DNA of 64,000 nt, from assembly GCF_963678635.1 (NCBI RefSeq), contig NC_087063.1, forward strand, positions 68,426,727-68,490,726, read 5' to 3'. A model generated the notes under the pieces. It saw only the letters and a program-made list of their open reading frames with translations. It did not search any database and was not told the origin of the DNA. Position 1 is the stretch's first letter. Every line of letters starts with the position of its first letter. The translations under genes were made by a program, and so were the position numbers. The stretch comes from Symsagittifera roscoffensis. Its lineage: Eukaryota > Xenacoelomorpha > Acoela > Convolutidae. This document shows positions 47,401 through 54,600 of this stretch, piece by piece.

Positions 47401-47417
47401 CTATCGCTCCATGGAAA
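20272..47417 (+). CDS. Multi-exon host gene, family unrecognised (24 candidate exons)
   Basis: Exons bounded by AG and GT carry matching phases over long stretches: exons 1-5, 6-10 and 15-18 join without phase conflict. The product is long, charged and largely low-complexity. It has a Gly/Arg-rich start, a variable Gly-Ala run, an 18-bp-encoded REVQGQ repeat, Lys/Ser/Thr-rich middle exons, an Arg-rich stretch (PRRRRRSRK) and a more ordered-looking exon near 46.3 kb (LPVLLKKITTRQ, VVDHLPFL). I do not recognise the family and assign no function; nuclear or cytoplasmic scaffold roles would be guesses. Phase breaks at exons 5-6, 12-15, 19-20 and 22-23 mean exons are missing or misplaced. Neither the first nor the last exon is identified. 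The first twelve exons are duplicated in arm B. A retroelement relic and several MITEs occupy its introns. Confidence 0.65.
20765..20908 (+). CDS. Host gene exon 2
   Basis: The acceptor ATTTTCAG and donor C|GTAAGA bound 144 bases, phase 1 to phase 1, coding a hydrophilic segment (RDHRFSKHPQGRPKHTN). It joins exons 1 and 3 in frame. Confidence 0.75.
21314..21633 (+). CDS. Host gene exon 3, with GGGGCG (Gly-Ala) repeat
   Basis: The acceptor TTTAATAG and donor GAG|GTGAGT bound 320 bases, phase 1 to 0. It codes NVELRLEQIGEKGKP, eight Gly-Ala units made by a GGGGCG repeat, then INLRIRWDALGQ and a basic tail. Arm B has four Gly-Ala units and a GC in place of the GT donor. Confidence 0.75.
21394..21445 (+). 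repeat. GGGGCG hexanucleotide repeat in exon 3
   Basis: Eight Gly-Ala units, nearly all exact GGGGCG, against four in arm B. The run is G-quadruplex-prone on the coding strand. Confidence 0.9.
22050..22257 (+). CDS. Host gene exon 4
   Basis: The acceptor CTTCTAAG and donor G|GTTAGA bound 208 bases, phase 0 to 1. It codes a mixed segment (LLIRDFPPEVNRSEVKVKV) ending in an Ala/Ser-rich run. The arm B copy has exactly the same length. Confidence 0.75.
22550..22935 (+). CDS. Host gene exon 5, with 18-bp coding minisatellite; 3' end uncertain
   Basis: The acceptor CATTTCAG fits exon 4 in phase 1. The exon codes DIASELISKVSSYNS, a Lys/Glu-rich part, then tandem REVQGQ hexapeptides from an 18-bp repeat, and ends near SDSPMWG. 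A donor GGA|GTAGCT would end it in phase 0, which conflicts with exon 6 (phase 1). After a one-base shift at the GGGG run, an open frame continues to TAA 23,064-23,066. Confidence 0.65.
22733..22880 (+). repeat. 18-bp coding minisatellite
   Basis: About seven units close to CAACGGGAGGTTCAAGGT run in frame inside exon 5 and code REVQGQ-type hexapeptides. Arm B has one unit fewer. Confidence 0.85.
23133..23188 (+). CDS. Host gene exon 6
   Basis: The acceptor TTTCATTTCAG and donor CAG|GTAACA bound 56 bases coding GGPKADEIPMPHNAKQEQ, phase 1 to 0. The length is identical in arm B. Confidence 0.65.
23300..24185 (+). repeat. Intron with two copies of a CCGGTTACTG...TTCCGACC repeat end
   Basis: Related 45-base segments lie at about 23,303-23,349 and 24,138-24,182, each with GGTTACTG, AAGTAGC and CCGACCA. 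A third lies inverted at about 40,350-40,405. They look like one end of a dispersed element whose AT-rich body fills this intron. No coding sequence is seen. Confidence 0.5.
24290..27400 (+). pseudogene. Decayed gypsy-like pol relic (RNase H, integrase, tail) in a host intron
   Basis: Broken frames carry an RNase H end (ILTDHRVLIGASKD near 24,605 and SRLTRWSDKLLPYDF), an integrase core end (QGSGFIAEKVKDFCHDYKIN near 25,390, then MVKRPIKT and HFGWTAITMW at 25,467-25,670), and the pol tail also seen at 15,288-17,012 (YVPTS, HTVTLKNG, KRKASSP, LGRPMTRIELR). Many stops and frameshifts are present, and the catalytic glutamate position reads Lys. An 84-bp segment is duplicated at 26,049-26,216. The relic lies in sense orientation in the intron before exon 7. 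Confidence 0.75.
26049..26216 (+). repeat. 84-bp tandem duplication, arm A only
   Basis: Two copies begin with AATCTGGTTTAGCTA at 26,049 and 26,133. The period of 84 is a multiple of three. Arm B has one copy. Confidence 0.8.
28198..28610 (+). mobile_element. Diverged copy of the hAT-like MITE family
   Basis: Starts GATCGGATCTAGTATTTTC and shares the interior GCGCGCTC motif and the GTCGAATCTCTG segment near its GC-rich end. The arm B partner lies at about 53,735-54,143. Confidence 0.5.
28662..28780 (+). CDS. Host gene exon 7
   Basis: The acceptor TGCTTTTCAG and donor AT|GTAAGC bound 119 bases, phase 0 to 2, coding KTSEALGVTGNEKSKDG and a Val/Ser/Thr-rich end. It follows a 5.5 kb intron that hosts a retroelement relic. 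Confidence 0.75.
28871..28914 (+). CDS. Host gene exon 8
   Basis: The acceptor TTATTTGTAG and donor C|GTACGT bound 44 bases, phase 2 to 1, coding PVKRKDQMVDTLPT. Confidence 0.75.
29241..29428 (+). CDS. Host gene exon 9
   Basis: The acceptor TTGCTTTAG and donor AAG|GTGTCA bound 188 bases, phase 1 to 0. It codes an acidic start (TDDFDILERAYTFDSEGDG) and a Gly/Lys-rich end (KLPVPPIGRK). Confidence 0.75.
29608..29731 (+). CDS. Host gene exon 10
   Basis: The acceptor TTTTTATTTAG and donor G|GTAAAA bound 124 bases, phase 0 to 1, coding a Lys/Ala-rich segment (KKQKAAASKKMKKKTAAG) that looks like a nuclear-localisation or nucleic-acid-binding stretch. Confidence 0.75.
29936..30358 (+). mobile_element. 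hAT-like MITE with intact 8-bp target duplication
   Basis: The element starts CAGGGGCGGATC and ends CCCCCCTG, giving hAT-style CAG...CTG termini. It is flanked by CATCGAAA at 29,928-29,935 and 30,359-30,366, an exact 8-bp target duplication. There is no coding sequence, so it depended on a transposase elsewhere. It lies in the intron between exons 10 and 11. Confidence 0.8.
30529..30697 (+). CDS. Host gene exon 11 (possible GC donor)
   Basis: The acceptor ATTTCTAG is in phase with exon 10. It codes a Ser/Thr/Pro-rich segment (LTPQQPDITVSNQS). No GT donor fits. A GC donor (AGATAG|GCTAGT) ends it in phase 2, which fits exon 12. The same site is present in arm B. Confidence 0.6.
30835..30971 (+). 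CDS. Host gene exon 12, last exon shared by both arms
   Basis: The acceptor ACGATTTTCAG and donor G|GTGAGT bound 137 bases, phase 2 to 1. It codes MFVYSCLDRSMTLASIMEID and a short basic end. Arm B carries it at 51,516-51,652 with the same length. Confidence 0.72.
31403..31840 (-). mobile_element. Diverged, inverted copy of the hAT-like MITE family
   Basis: Reads in reverse order (GGGATTCGACCCC, then GCGCGCGCCG, then ATACGCCCTTG). The arm B partner lies at about 50,640-51,068. Confidence 0.5.
32640..33110 (+). repeat. Dispersed repeat family (TAAAGTTATGAGGG type)
   Basis: A segment with GTAAAGTTATGAGGGTTTAA, GGCCAATTTGG and a TTCAGGGCTT...CTGATACGAGCA end recurs at 40,740-41,190. Partial copies lie at 48,340-48,488, about 19,960-20,200 (inverted) and the arm B partner near 61,060. 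Confidence 0.5.
34538..34562 (+). CDS. Host gene candidate exon 13 (25 bp)
   Basis: The acceptor TTTTTTCAG and donor AAG|GTAAAT bound only 25 bases. Read as EENEANCQ it would join the next exon in frame (ATSKAGQTERKISF), but not exon 12, so an exon may be missing before it. Confidence 0.45.
34616..34673 (+). repeat. 29-bp tandem duplication
   Basis: GACGATAACTGTTTTTGATG plus nine bases is repeated exactly at 34,616-34,644 and 34,645-34,673. Confidence 0.9.
34985..35025 (+). CDS. Host gene candidate exon 14
   Basis: The acceptor TGATTTTTGCAG and donor TTT|GTGAGC bound 41 bases coding TSKAGQTERKISF. The phase does not match exon 15, so this part of the model is unresolved. Confidence 0.45.
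35153..35314. mobile_element. Fold-back element with 55-bp inverted arms
   Basis: Arms at 35,153-35,207 and 35,260-35,314 are near-perfect inverse complements (GTAAGCAGACAAAT and TTAACCAATCAGAAT within the left arm) around a 52-base AT-rich loop. This is typical of a small fold-back MITE. It lies in the intron between exons 14 and 15. Confidence 0.8.
35398..35453 (+). CDS. Host gene exon 15
   Basis: The acceptor TTTTTTTTCAG and donor G|GTGAGA bound 56 bases coding SGEHDGSGLKKPNDDSVS, phase 2 to 1. It joins exon 16 in frame. Confidence 0.65.
35750..35912 (+). CDS. Host gene exon 16
   Basis: The acceptor TAATTTATCCAG and donor AA|GTAGGT bound 163 bases, phase 1 to 2, coding a basic Ser-rich segment (KFSFSLPRKPSLIKSISSS) that would suit Ser/Thr phosphorylation. 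Confidence 0.72.
36169..36297 (+). CDS. Host gene exon 17
   Basis: The acceptor ATGGGTTTAG and donor GG|GTACGA bound 129 bases, phase 2 to 2, with an Arg cluster (APRRRRRSRKASG) from an AGG-rich run. Confidence 0.7.
36532..36544 (+). CDS. Host gene candidate microexon 18 (13 bp)
   Basis: The acceptor TTATAATCTAG and donor GGG|GTATGT bound 13 bases that add GSKTG in frame after exon 17 and end in phase 0. Supported by phase and splice sites only. Confidence 0.4.
36545..38878 (+). other. Intron: homopolymer tracts and ATAATC-rich block
   Basis: Contains the facing C/G tracts and an AT-rich block of ATNATC/GATTAT words at 37,870-38,090. No exon is supported. Confidence 0.45.
37379..37505. repeat. 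Facing C14 and G15 homopolymer tracts
   Basis: C runs at 37,379-37,392 and G at 37,491-37,505, with similar TATAAAC and GGGTGTATAAAC segments nearby. The pair could form a hairpin or quadruplex and is a place where sequencing often fails. Confidence 0.8.
38879..39109 (+). CDS. Host gene exon 19 (boundaries uncertain)
   Basis: An open frame codes an acidic, Met/Pro/Ser-rich segment (TDDMDPDTPSVTPMDLMGD). The left edge uses a weak TTTAAAG acceptor and the right edge a GTTTTT donor. The coding character is clear but the exact ends are not. Confidence 0.55.
39258..39327 (+). CDS. Host gene exon 20
   Basis: The acceptor CAATTTTTAG and donor CCG|GTACGT bound 70 bases coding AEFQRDKDEDNPDEQDNTL. 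It needs phase 2 at its start, which exon 19 as drawn does not give. Confidence 0.6.
39328..42947 (+). other. Repeat-rich intron between exons 20 and 21
   Basis: MITE relic to 39,705, then a relic of the CCGGTTACTG-type repeat to about 40,405, then a TAAAGTTATGAGGG repeat to 41,190. The remainder is AT-rich and shows nothing recognisable. Confidence 0.45.
39370..39705 (-). mobile_element. Diverged copy of the hAT-like MITE family in the centre
   Basis: Shares GGCGCCAATATACAC, GTGCGCGCCG and the end CCTAGATCCACCCCTG. It lies downstream of exon 20. Confidence 0.5.
42948..43024 (+). CDS. Host gene exon 21
   Basis: The acceptor TTTTATTATCAG and donor TA|GTAAGT bound 77 bases coding VTSYADSDIDAVFKEDSAKK, phase 0 to 2. 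It joins exon 22 in frame. Confidence 0.68.
43874..44063 (+). CDS. Possible alternative terminal exon
   Basis: After an acceptor-like GTCAACCAG an open frame codes 62 residues (EANQTVERKVFFRQPRRGG and on) and ends at TAA 44,061-44,063. The composition looks coding, but it does not join exon 21 without creating a stop. It could belong to another transcript or a repeat. Confidence 0.3.
45354..46045 (+). mobile_element. Diverged TIR MITE copies in the centre
   Basis: AAGAGTGAATGAACG at 45,354 and CGTTCATTGACTCTT near 46,028 delimit related sequence, with another such end near 46,134 and a left end near 44,718. These are older, possibly nested copies. Confidence 0.4.
46264..46452 (+). CDS. Host gene exon 22 (3' end uncertain)
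   Basis: The acceptor CTATCTTTCAG joins exon 21 in frame. The segment (MALRELPVLLKKITTRQLTL, then LPYDVVDHLPFLTSEQT) looks folded and helical, unlike the rest of the protein. The only GT nearby gives a phase that does not fit exon 23. Confidence 0.65.
46890..46928 (+). CDS. Host gene exon 23
   Basis: The acceptor ACTATGTTTCAG and donor GGA|GTGAGT bound 39 bases coding MHKRQLKEISVEG, phase 0 to 0. Confidence 0.55.
47333..47417 (+). CDS. Host gene exon 24
   Basis: The acceptor GATGATATTTCAG and donor A|GTAAGA bound 85 bases coding MEKRAGRAIPRC and FELPIDYRSME, phase 0 to 1. The gene continues, so further exons lie in or beyond the N gap. Confidence 0.6.
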
Positions 47418-48488
47418 GTAAGATTGAGTTCATGATGTGATTGATCAAGAAAAGAAGCCGATTGCTGAGAAAGTAGCCCATAATAATCTAATCACATTTC
47501 TTAGCAAAAATCAAAAACGACAAATATGTTTCTTTTTCTATATTTTTTCAGATTGCTTTCCAAATTTTGAAGTGCTTATTAACACCGTAAAAAACCGCTG
47601 ATTTAGGTTGTCTGCTTTAATTTTGTTTTTTTTCCAGAAAAATTTGTTCACAATCAAATTATGTTTCCAGCGCAGCATTTTTTGCAACAATTTTTTTGTT
47701 AATATTTGGAATTTATGAAATTTAATTTATAATAGTCATTTGAAAGCAGCATGCGTTTCCACAACACTATTCAGGAACATTTGTGTACTGTCTTCTTTTT
47801 ATTTCCTAAAAATTATAGCTACATCTTTTGGACAACACCGTGACTAGTTTTCTGACTATTGCGACTGTAATGCGATATCTTTAGTCTTGCGCGCGGCTGT
47901 AAAAACCTATCAGGACTATGATTTTGTTGTCGCAGAGTTACTATCGGCGCGACTTTGAAAATCTAAAAGTCTAAAAAATAAGTCGCGAGCTTCCACCGTT
48001 GTTGTAGCTCATAAATTAAAAATCAATTTAAACAGAGATCAGTTTTTTTGCTAAGGTTTAAGTATGTTCCTTGTCACTTTTCTAACTGTCCATTGGTAAC
48101 GTATTTGTTTTGGATTGTGCTGAAGCTTCAACAATTAGTTCATAACTGTTGTTCAAATAGTACAAAATCATGCTTGAGTTTTGAATGCGTCTGAAAGCGA
48201 GATTTTTTGTTGCTCGCCATGAAATCTTAAAACATTTTTGAAGAGTTTCAAGCTAATTTACAAGTAAATGAAAAATTGATATTTTAAGAATTTTGCTCAA
48301 AAAAACGAAGTTGTTAAGAGTGTCTCCTCTGTATCATTCGGAGGCTATTGTTGTCCTGAGCCTAACTTTGAAATAATGTATTAGCTGTGATCATTTTTTG
48401 TGAAGTTATGGGGATTTTAAAACTGCTATTTTGACCGATTTGGGAAGATTAACGCCCAATACAGTTCGCGCTAGTCCTTTTTAGAAAT
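47418..48488 (+). other. Sequence after exon 24 up to the gap
   Basis: AT-rich, no exon seen. The last 150 bases are a partial TAAAGTTATGAGGG repeat cut off by the N gap. Confidence 0.45.
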
Positions 48489-48688
48489 NNNNNNNNNNNN
48501 NNNNNNNNNNNNNNNNNNNNNNNNNNNNNNNNNNNNNNNNNNNNNNNNNNNNNNNNNNNNNNNNNNNNNNNNNNNNNNNNNNNNNNNNNNNNNNNNNNNN
48601 NNNNNNNNNNNNNNNNNNNNNNNNNNNNNNNNNNNNNNNNNNNNNNNNNNNNNNNNNNNNNNNNNNNNNNNNNNNNNNNNNNNNNNNN
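48489..48688. other. Assembly gap, 200 N
   Basis: Exactly 200 undetermined bases. The gap lies between single-copy sequence on its left and the inner end of arm B on its right, so the join is a scaffolding inference and not contiguous sequence. Confidence 1.
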
Positions 48689-51515
48689 TTTCGAGGTTAA
48701 CACCCAAATACATCATCTTAAAGCTCTTTGATTTTTTAACGCTTTTCAGACACAACTAACAATTTTTAGCGAACTTTCAACAGAAAAGCGAAAAAAATCA
48801 CATGATTTGGATCTACTTAACAATCTCCGCCCACTTTTTAAGAGAGGGGCTTTTAAGAAAGGGGGAGATTGTTCAGTAGAAACCATAGAAGGGGGAGATT
48901 ATTAAGTAGATCCCACGATTTATATGAGTCTCTCACTTCGTTTATTGACACCGTGTTTAAAAAAAAGGATAAAAACTAAAAGGGCATTTCCAAAAAACTA
49001 CTAACCTGTTTCAAAAAACAACTCATGGTTGCTATAAAAGCAGCACCAAATATTCAAGCCATCGAACTACGTGAAAGTAAAAATGAAGAATTCATGGATG
49101 AAAAAAAATATTTTTTGTTTTTGTTTTCAAAAAGGATATGATTCTCCCAGTTTTGCGAAGTCACTTCCCAAAGTAATTGAAATAATCAAAACTATGTAAC
49201 CTCATCAGAACGCAGTCATTTTGCAAGATACTGTTTGAAAAAACATGAAAGAAGGTCAGCCGATTGCAAAAGTAAACGCAAAATTCTAATGAAGTTCTTG
49301 TAGTTACGATTGGTTGAAATAATTATATAAAAACAAGAGCATAGCCAACAGACAGCTGCAAAGGGTCGATGAACGCAAAAAATAAACAAAAAAACTGATA
49401 TGTTTTATGGAAAACCTAATTTATGTATTTTCGAAAAAAGACATGGTCTCGGAGCTGTTTGAATTGCAGGAGCAACTCATGATTTTCTTTAAAAAATTTG
49501 GAGTGGTATTTAAAATTTTTTTCCCCTGGGAAAATTACAAACTAAATTTCATTTTGAAACTAGAAGTCGGTACCGTTTTTTCGCGCAAATTCCGCTTTCA
49601 TAACTAGAGAGCGAATTGCGTTGGCCGCTTAGCAAATTAACTTGCATTGTACTCAAAAAGTGTGCAAATGCCCAAGGGCATTCATAAATGCATGAACAAG
49701 TATTGATGGACTTCTAAAGTTATTGGAGCATCTTGGGACTTTCCTGATAAAAAAGATTCAGGATAAAAATTATCACAACCAAAATATGGGCCTGAAGTGC
49801 ATTTGTTGATTTTGAATAATGAGAGGTGATAATTGATTTTCAAAAGAAAATATCGTTGACTCGAATTTGTAGTCGAATTGAATTTGACTCTCATCAAAAT
49901 TTGTTTAAGTTATTCTCAAAACCGAACGTACTTACAGCCGTTTTTTTCGACACTCAGAGAACTGTTTTTATATAAAAAAATTATAATCCAAAACATAGGA
50001 TCTTCAGTTTTAGAATTTCGAAGAAAAAATAGATGGCCTTAAAGCTCTTTGAACCTATAGAAAGTTTTTGATGGGCACTTTTTGTGAAAATTGACCCAAT
50101 TTGAAAAAACCGGACCAATAGATAAGACCTTTATTTCGCTGGAATATCTGATAATTAAATTCCATTCTCGAAATACGAAGTCGAACACGTTTTTTGTGAT
50201 CTTTACAATTTTGCTTTTTAATAGCGGAGTTGGCCTTCTTTTTAAAAATAGAAAAGTACTGAACTTAATCAGTAATCACAAGTCAAACCGCGAAAAATCA
50301 AAATTGAGCGTGAACAAAATTTAAGACTTTTTCCTGGAAAAAAAATCAGCAAGACCTGTATAAGATAACTCACTACGTTCATTGCTTTTAATAACGACTA
50401 AAAGTTTTTTGCTTTATCACCACTCTTGACCCATACGAGCTTTCTTTGAGGCAGTCAAAACTGGCTGGAAAAAAGTGACATGAAACCAATTTTTTTTGCA
50501 TTCTTCGAAAGTGGTCGGAAAAACAAAAAAATACTCGAAAACTGGTTGAAAAAGTCTTTGAAAATGTTTTGTTGCTGTTGTTGCTGGACGTTGAGGTGGG
50601 AAAAGAAAATGCGAAAATACGTTTTATATATGTCATGGGCGTATCAAGAAATTTTTCGATTTGGTGGATTTCCAAAACAATATCGAAAATTTTGCCGACG
50701 TTATTTTAATTCGACGAAATTGGTTTTCCGAACGCTCTCAGAACACGATAAAAACCCTATTTTGACAAAAAAAATTGCGCCGCAGACAAATATTTTTAAA
50801 AAAATAGGTAGAGAAAGGTCCTTTTTTGGAACGTTTTGACCACAAAAATGCGTTTTTTTTCGGCGCGCGCTCCCCTTTAAACTTACTATATATTGGCCCC
50901 AAATGCGTATTTAGAAAATTTTAAGGTTGATCATTTTTAGGGTTTTTTAAGGGAAAATTTTCTAAATTGAAACTTTTTATGATATCATAAAAAACTCCAA
51001 AGGCGGGACCCTTTGGTTGGTGAGGGGGTCGAATCCCTGAAAGCCCTCCCCGCCTCCCCGTAATCCGCCAAAATATATGAAAGGTCGAATTACGTAAAAT
51101 CAATTTTTCAGTGCTGATTTTACGTAATCAATTTTTCACAGAAGACCGGTGATCTGCAATACTATTTAAATTGAGATGGCCTAAAAAGTATAAATGATCA
51201 GCCGCATTTTTTGGTCTCTGAGAAATTGTGCAAATGACTTAACTTCTGACTGACTTTTTTCCTAATTTTCGGCTTGTTTATTCACACCAAAACGATCCTT
51301 AACGCGTTTTATAACTTTTATAATCAGTGTCAACGCCGTTTGGTCGAAAACAGATTTCGTAAAGTAGTACCAAGGGGGAAACCAGCGGGTGGTGAGGGGG
51401 CCTAATGAATGACTGAAGAGAGGTAATCCCCCTCCACCCTTTCCCTTAAAATCCGCCCCCAAAATCCGCCCCATTCTCCAAAATCCGCCCCAAGTGAAGG
51501 GAATGATTAACTCAC

Positions 51516-51652
51516 CCGATGTTCCGCCATCCGTGTTGTTAGGCTGGAGTCTCTTGGGTGCCTGGAGAGTATGCAGAGTGTCCCTGTATTCGTCTATCTC
51601 CATTATGGAGGCCAGAGTCATCGACCTGTCCAGGCAAGAATAAACAAACATA
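51516..51652 (-). CDS. Arm B exon 12
   Basis: Partner of 30,835-30,971, same length (137), donor GTGAGT kept. Confidence 0.7.
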
Positions 51653-54600
51653 CTGAAAATCGTTGATGAAAAAAAGAAGTGAGTTAAAGTTTTGCGGTTC
51701 AAAAATGTTTCAAAAGTTTTTTATATTCATTACAAAATTAAAAATTTATCTATTTTATCTAAGACTAGCCTATCTGCTGATCGAACGAATCGGCTGCTTG
51801 AACTAGTGCCGCCAGAGGGAGGTGTTCCCGAGGGCGTGGTTGTAGACTGGTTGCTGACTGTGATGTCTGGCTGCTGGGGAGTCAGACTAGTCGCCGGCAG
51901 CTGACTGGCATCATCGCCATCTGTGAGCTCAGTGCCACCTAGAAATATTTATAGACAATAAAAAAAAGTTTGCATAAGGGAAACTATACAACTTCAAACA
52001 AGGGACTTCAAACGCTACCCCCCCCCCCCTCAAACAAGGGACTTCAAACGCTACCCCCCCTCAGGGACTCGACCCCCTACCGACCAAAAGGGTCCCCCTT
52101 TGTACTGTTTTGAGATATCCATTTTTGGTGACGGACCCCAAAATTTTTCTAAAGGCGCCATCGGCGCCAATATATACTACTTTTGAGCGCGCGCCGCAAA
52201 AAATGCGACTTTTTGGTCAAAATTTTCCAAAAAGTGCTTAAAAACGTTTTTTTTTTCAGACCAAAATTATTCCAAAATTTTGCCAAAAACAGGATCTTTT
52301 TAGTGCTTTGGGAGACCTCGAAAAATCAATTTGATCGACCTAGAAAAAAAGGTCAACAAAAAGCTCCCCGTCGAGAAAATCCTAGATCCGCCCCTGTTTC
52401 GATGTCTTTCGAAAGTGAGGTATAATGCGCGAAAACGTTTATCTTTCAGTTAGAAGAAAAAAGAATGGTTCAACCTCTTTATAGAGCGGGTTTTAAAAGC
52501 CATTAACAGCCACCCTGTAACACTTGAAAAAACACTTAGTCTGCCTTCATTTCCAATCAGCAGCCGCCTCTCAACGTGAAAAAAAAATCTTTTTTAAGTT
52601 TTACCATCTGTCAAGTCACGATCGCCGCCCTCTGCCTGTTGATCGCCAGCAGCTGTCTTCTTTTTCATCTTCTTGCTAGCAGCCGCCTTCTGCTTCTTAA
52701 TTATTTTGTCCCTCCCACCTTTGGGACTCTAAATAAAAAGAGTTCACAACTAGGATTGAATTAGTTCAACAATTAATTGAGAAAAACTATTGAAAAATTT
52801 TATCATGACTGCCACAAAAACACGTTATTAGGCCTCAAATTACTTACAATCTTCAAATAAAATCTGTTCTCAAAAATGCAATATATTTTAGGAATTTTTT
52901 CTGACACCTTTCTGCCTATTGGAGGAACCGGTAGCTTTGTCATCTTCTTAGTCCCCTCCTTTTTCTCTCCCGGGGTTGATCCTTGGCCTGCTTGACTCTC
53001 TCTGCTTTCTTGCCATCCCTTTGAAATTGAGCCATCACCTTCACTGTCAAATGTGTATGCTCGCTCTAAGATGTCGAAGTCATCGGTGCGACCCTCTAAA
53101 GCAAGTTATGATCGGAGAAATTTTTCATTTTTTGGCCAACTGATGTACTATAATTTTTTTCTTTAACTAACTGGACCAGGATACTCAAGTTAGAGCACTT
53201 CCTGCAAATATTTCACGTTACTCGATAAACGAGAGCTAAAGGTTACGTTTAAAACAAAAGTGGTTGCCCGTGATCAACACCCATGTAATCTAAAGCTGTC
53301 ACATAAGGTCAGTTAAACAACAAAAATTTTTTTATTAATTTTTAAGTAAAGCAAGGATCGAGCCTTATTGTAACGACTACAATAAGGCGACTTGAACTGA
53401 AATGAAAACTGTTGGAAACGTACGTGTTGGTAGAGTATCAACCATCTGGTCTTTTCTCTTCACAGGGCTACAAATAAACAATACTCAGTTTAATATGGTC
53501 ATTAAAAATTTAAATGCTGTTAAAGTACCTTTTTGAAGCTGATATATGTAAGCTTACATGGCAACCATGGACGTTGAGCCCACTTCATCCACCGTGGAAT
53601 CCACTCTGGGGGCGAAACTTTTAACCCCATCCTTAGACTTTTCGTTCCCAGTCACACCCAAAGCTTCGCTCGTTTTCTGAAAAGCAGGTGATGATAGACG
53701 CTCAAAAAGGGTACAATCAAGTACAGTAACAATTTAGGAAGGAGGGGGGACGTTCACTCTCCCATCCCCACAGAGATTCGACCCCGTCACCGACCAAGGA
53801 GTCCTGCCTTTGATATTATTGCTTGATTTCCATATTGGCTGACCGATCCCGAAATTTTTCTAGAGGCAGCTTGAGTTTCAATGGATACTAGATGTGAGGG
53901 GTGAGCGCGCGTAGGAAAGCGCATTTTTGTGGTCCAAACGTTTCTCAAAGTGCCTAACAACGTCGTTTTTGACTAGTCTTTTAACAAAAATTTGCCTGCG
54001 CAGCAACAAATTTTTTAAAATTAGGATCTTAATTGTTTTGGAAGGCTCAGAAAATGAATTTGGCCGATCTACAAAAAGGTTGACAAAAGTCTTAGAAATT
54101 TTTCGAAAATCAGATCCCTTTCGGGAAAATACTAGATCCGATCATGTAACATACCATTCAATCTCCACCCGAAATGAACATTTCAACACTTATTAACGGG
54201 TGATTATAACAACAAGCCAATTTATTACCAACCTGGACAACGTGAACGTTACCACAATAGCTAACCATTTAATTCCCCGTGGAAAATATTTGCTTACTTG
54301 GTCCTAGTTAGATAACTAAGGTAAGGTGGTTAAAAATAATGGCTGAATTATTGCTAAAATAAGACTGAAACGAAGTTAAAAGATAAGTTGAATTAATTAG
54401 CTTTACCCGTTCGGAAACTATGCTAACAAATGAGCAATGGTCGTCCAAAAAACTACATTCCTTTTGGCAGCTACTTAATTACTAACGTAACAGCCGTGGC
54501 ACTTAATGGTCGTATAGCTGTATGGCTGTACATCAGAGTGATTATGAGTTGTAGATACTTCACATACCACCTTAAAAAATTACTTCAAAACATATTTCAA

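Noticed and set aside
48449-48755. Open frames spanning the N gap
   Set aside because: They exist only because N is not a stop.
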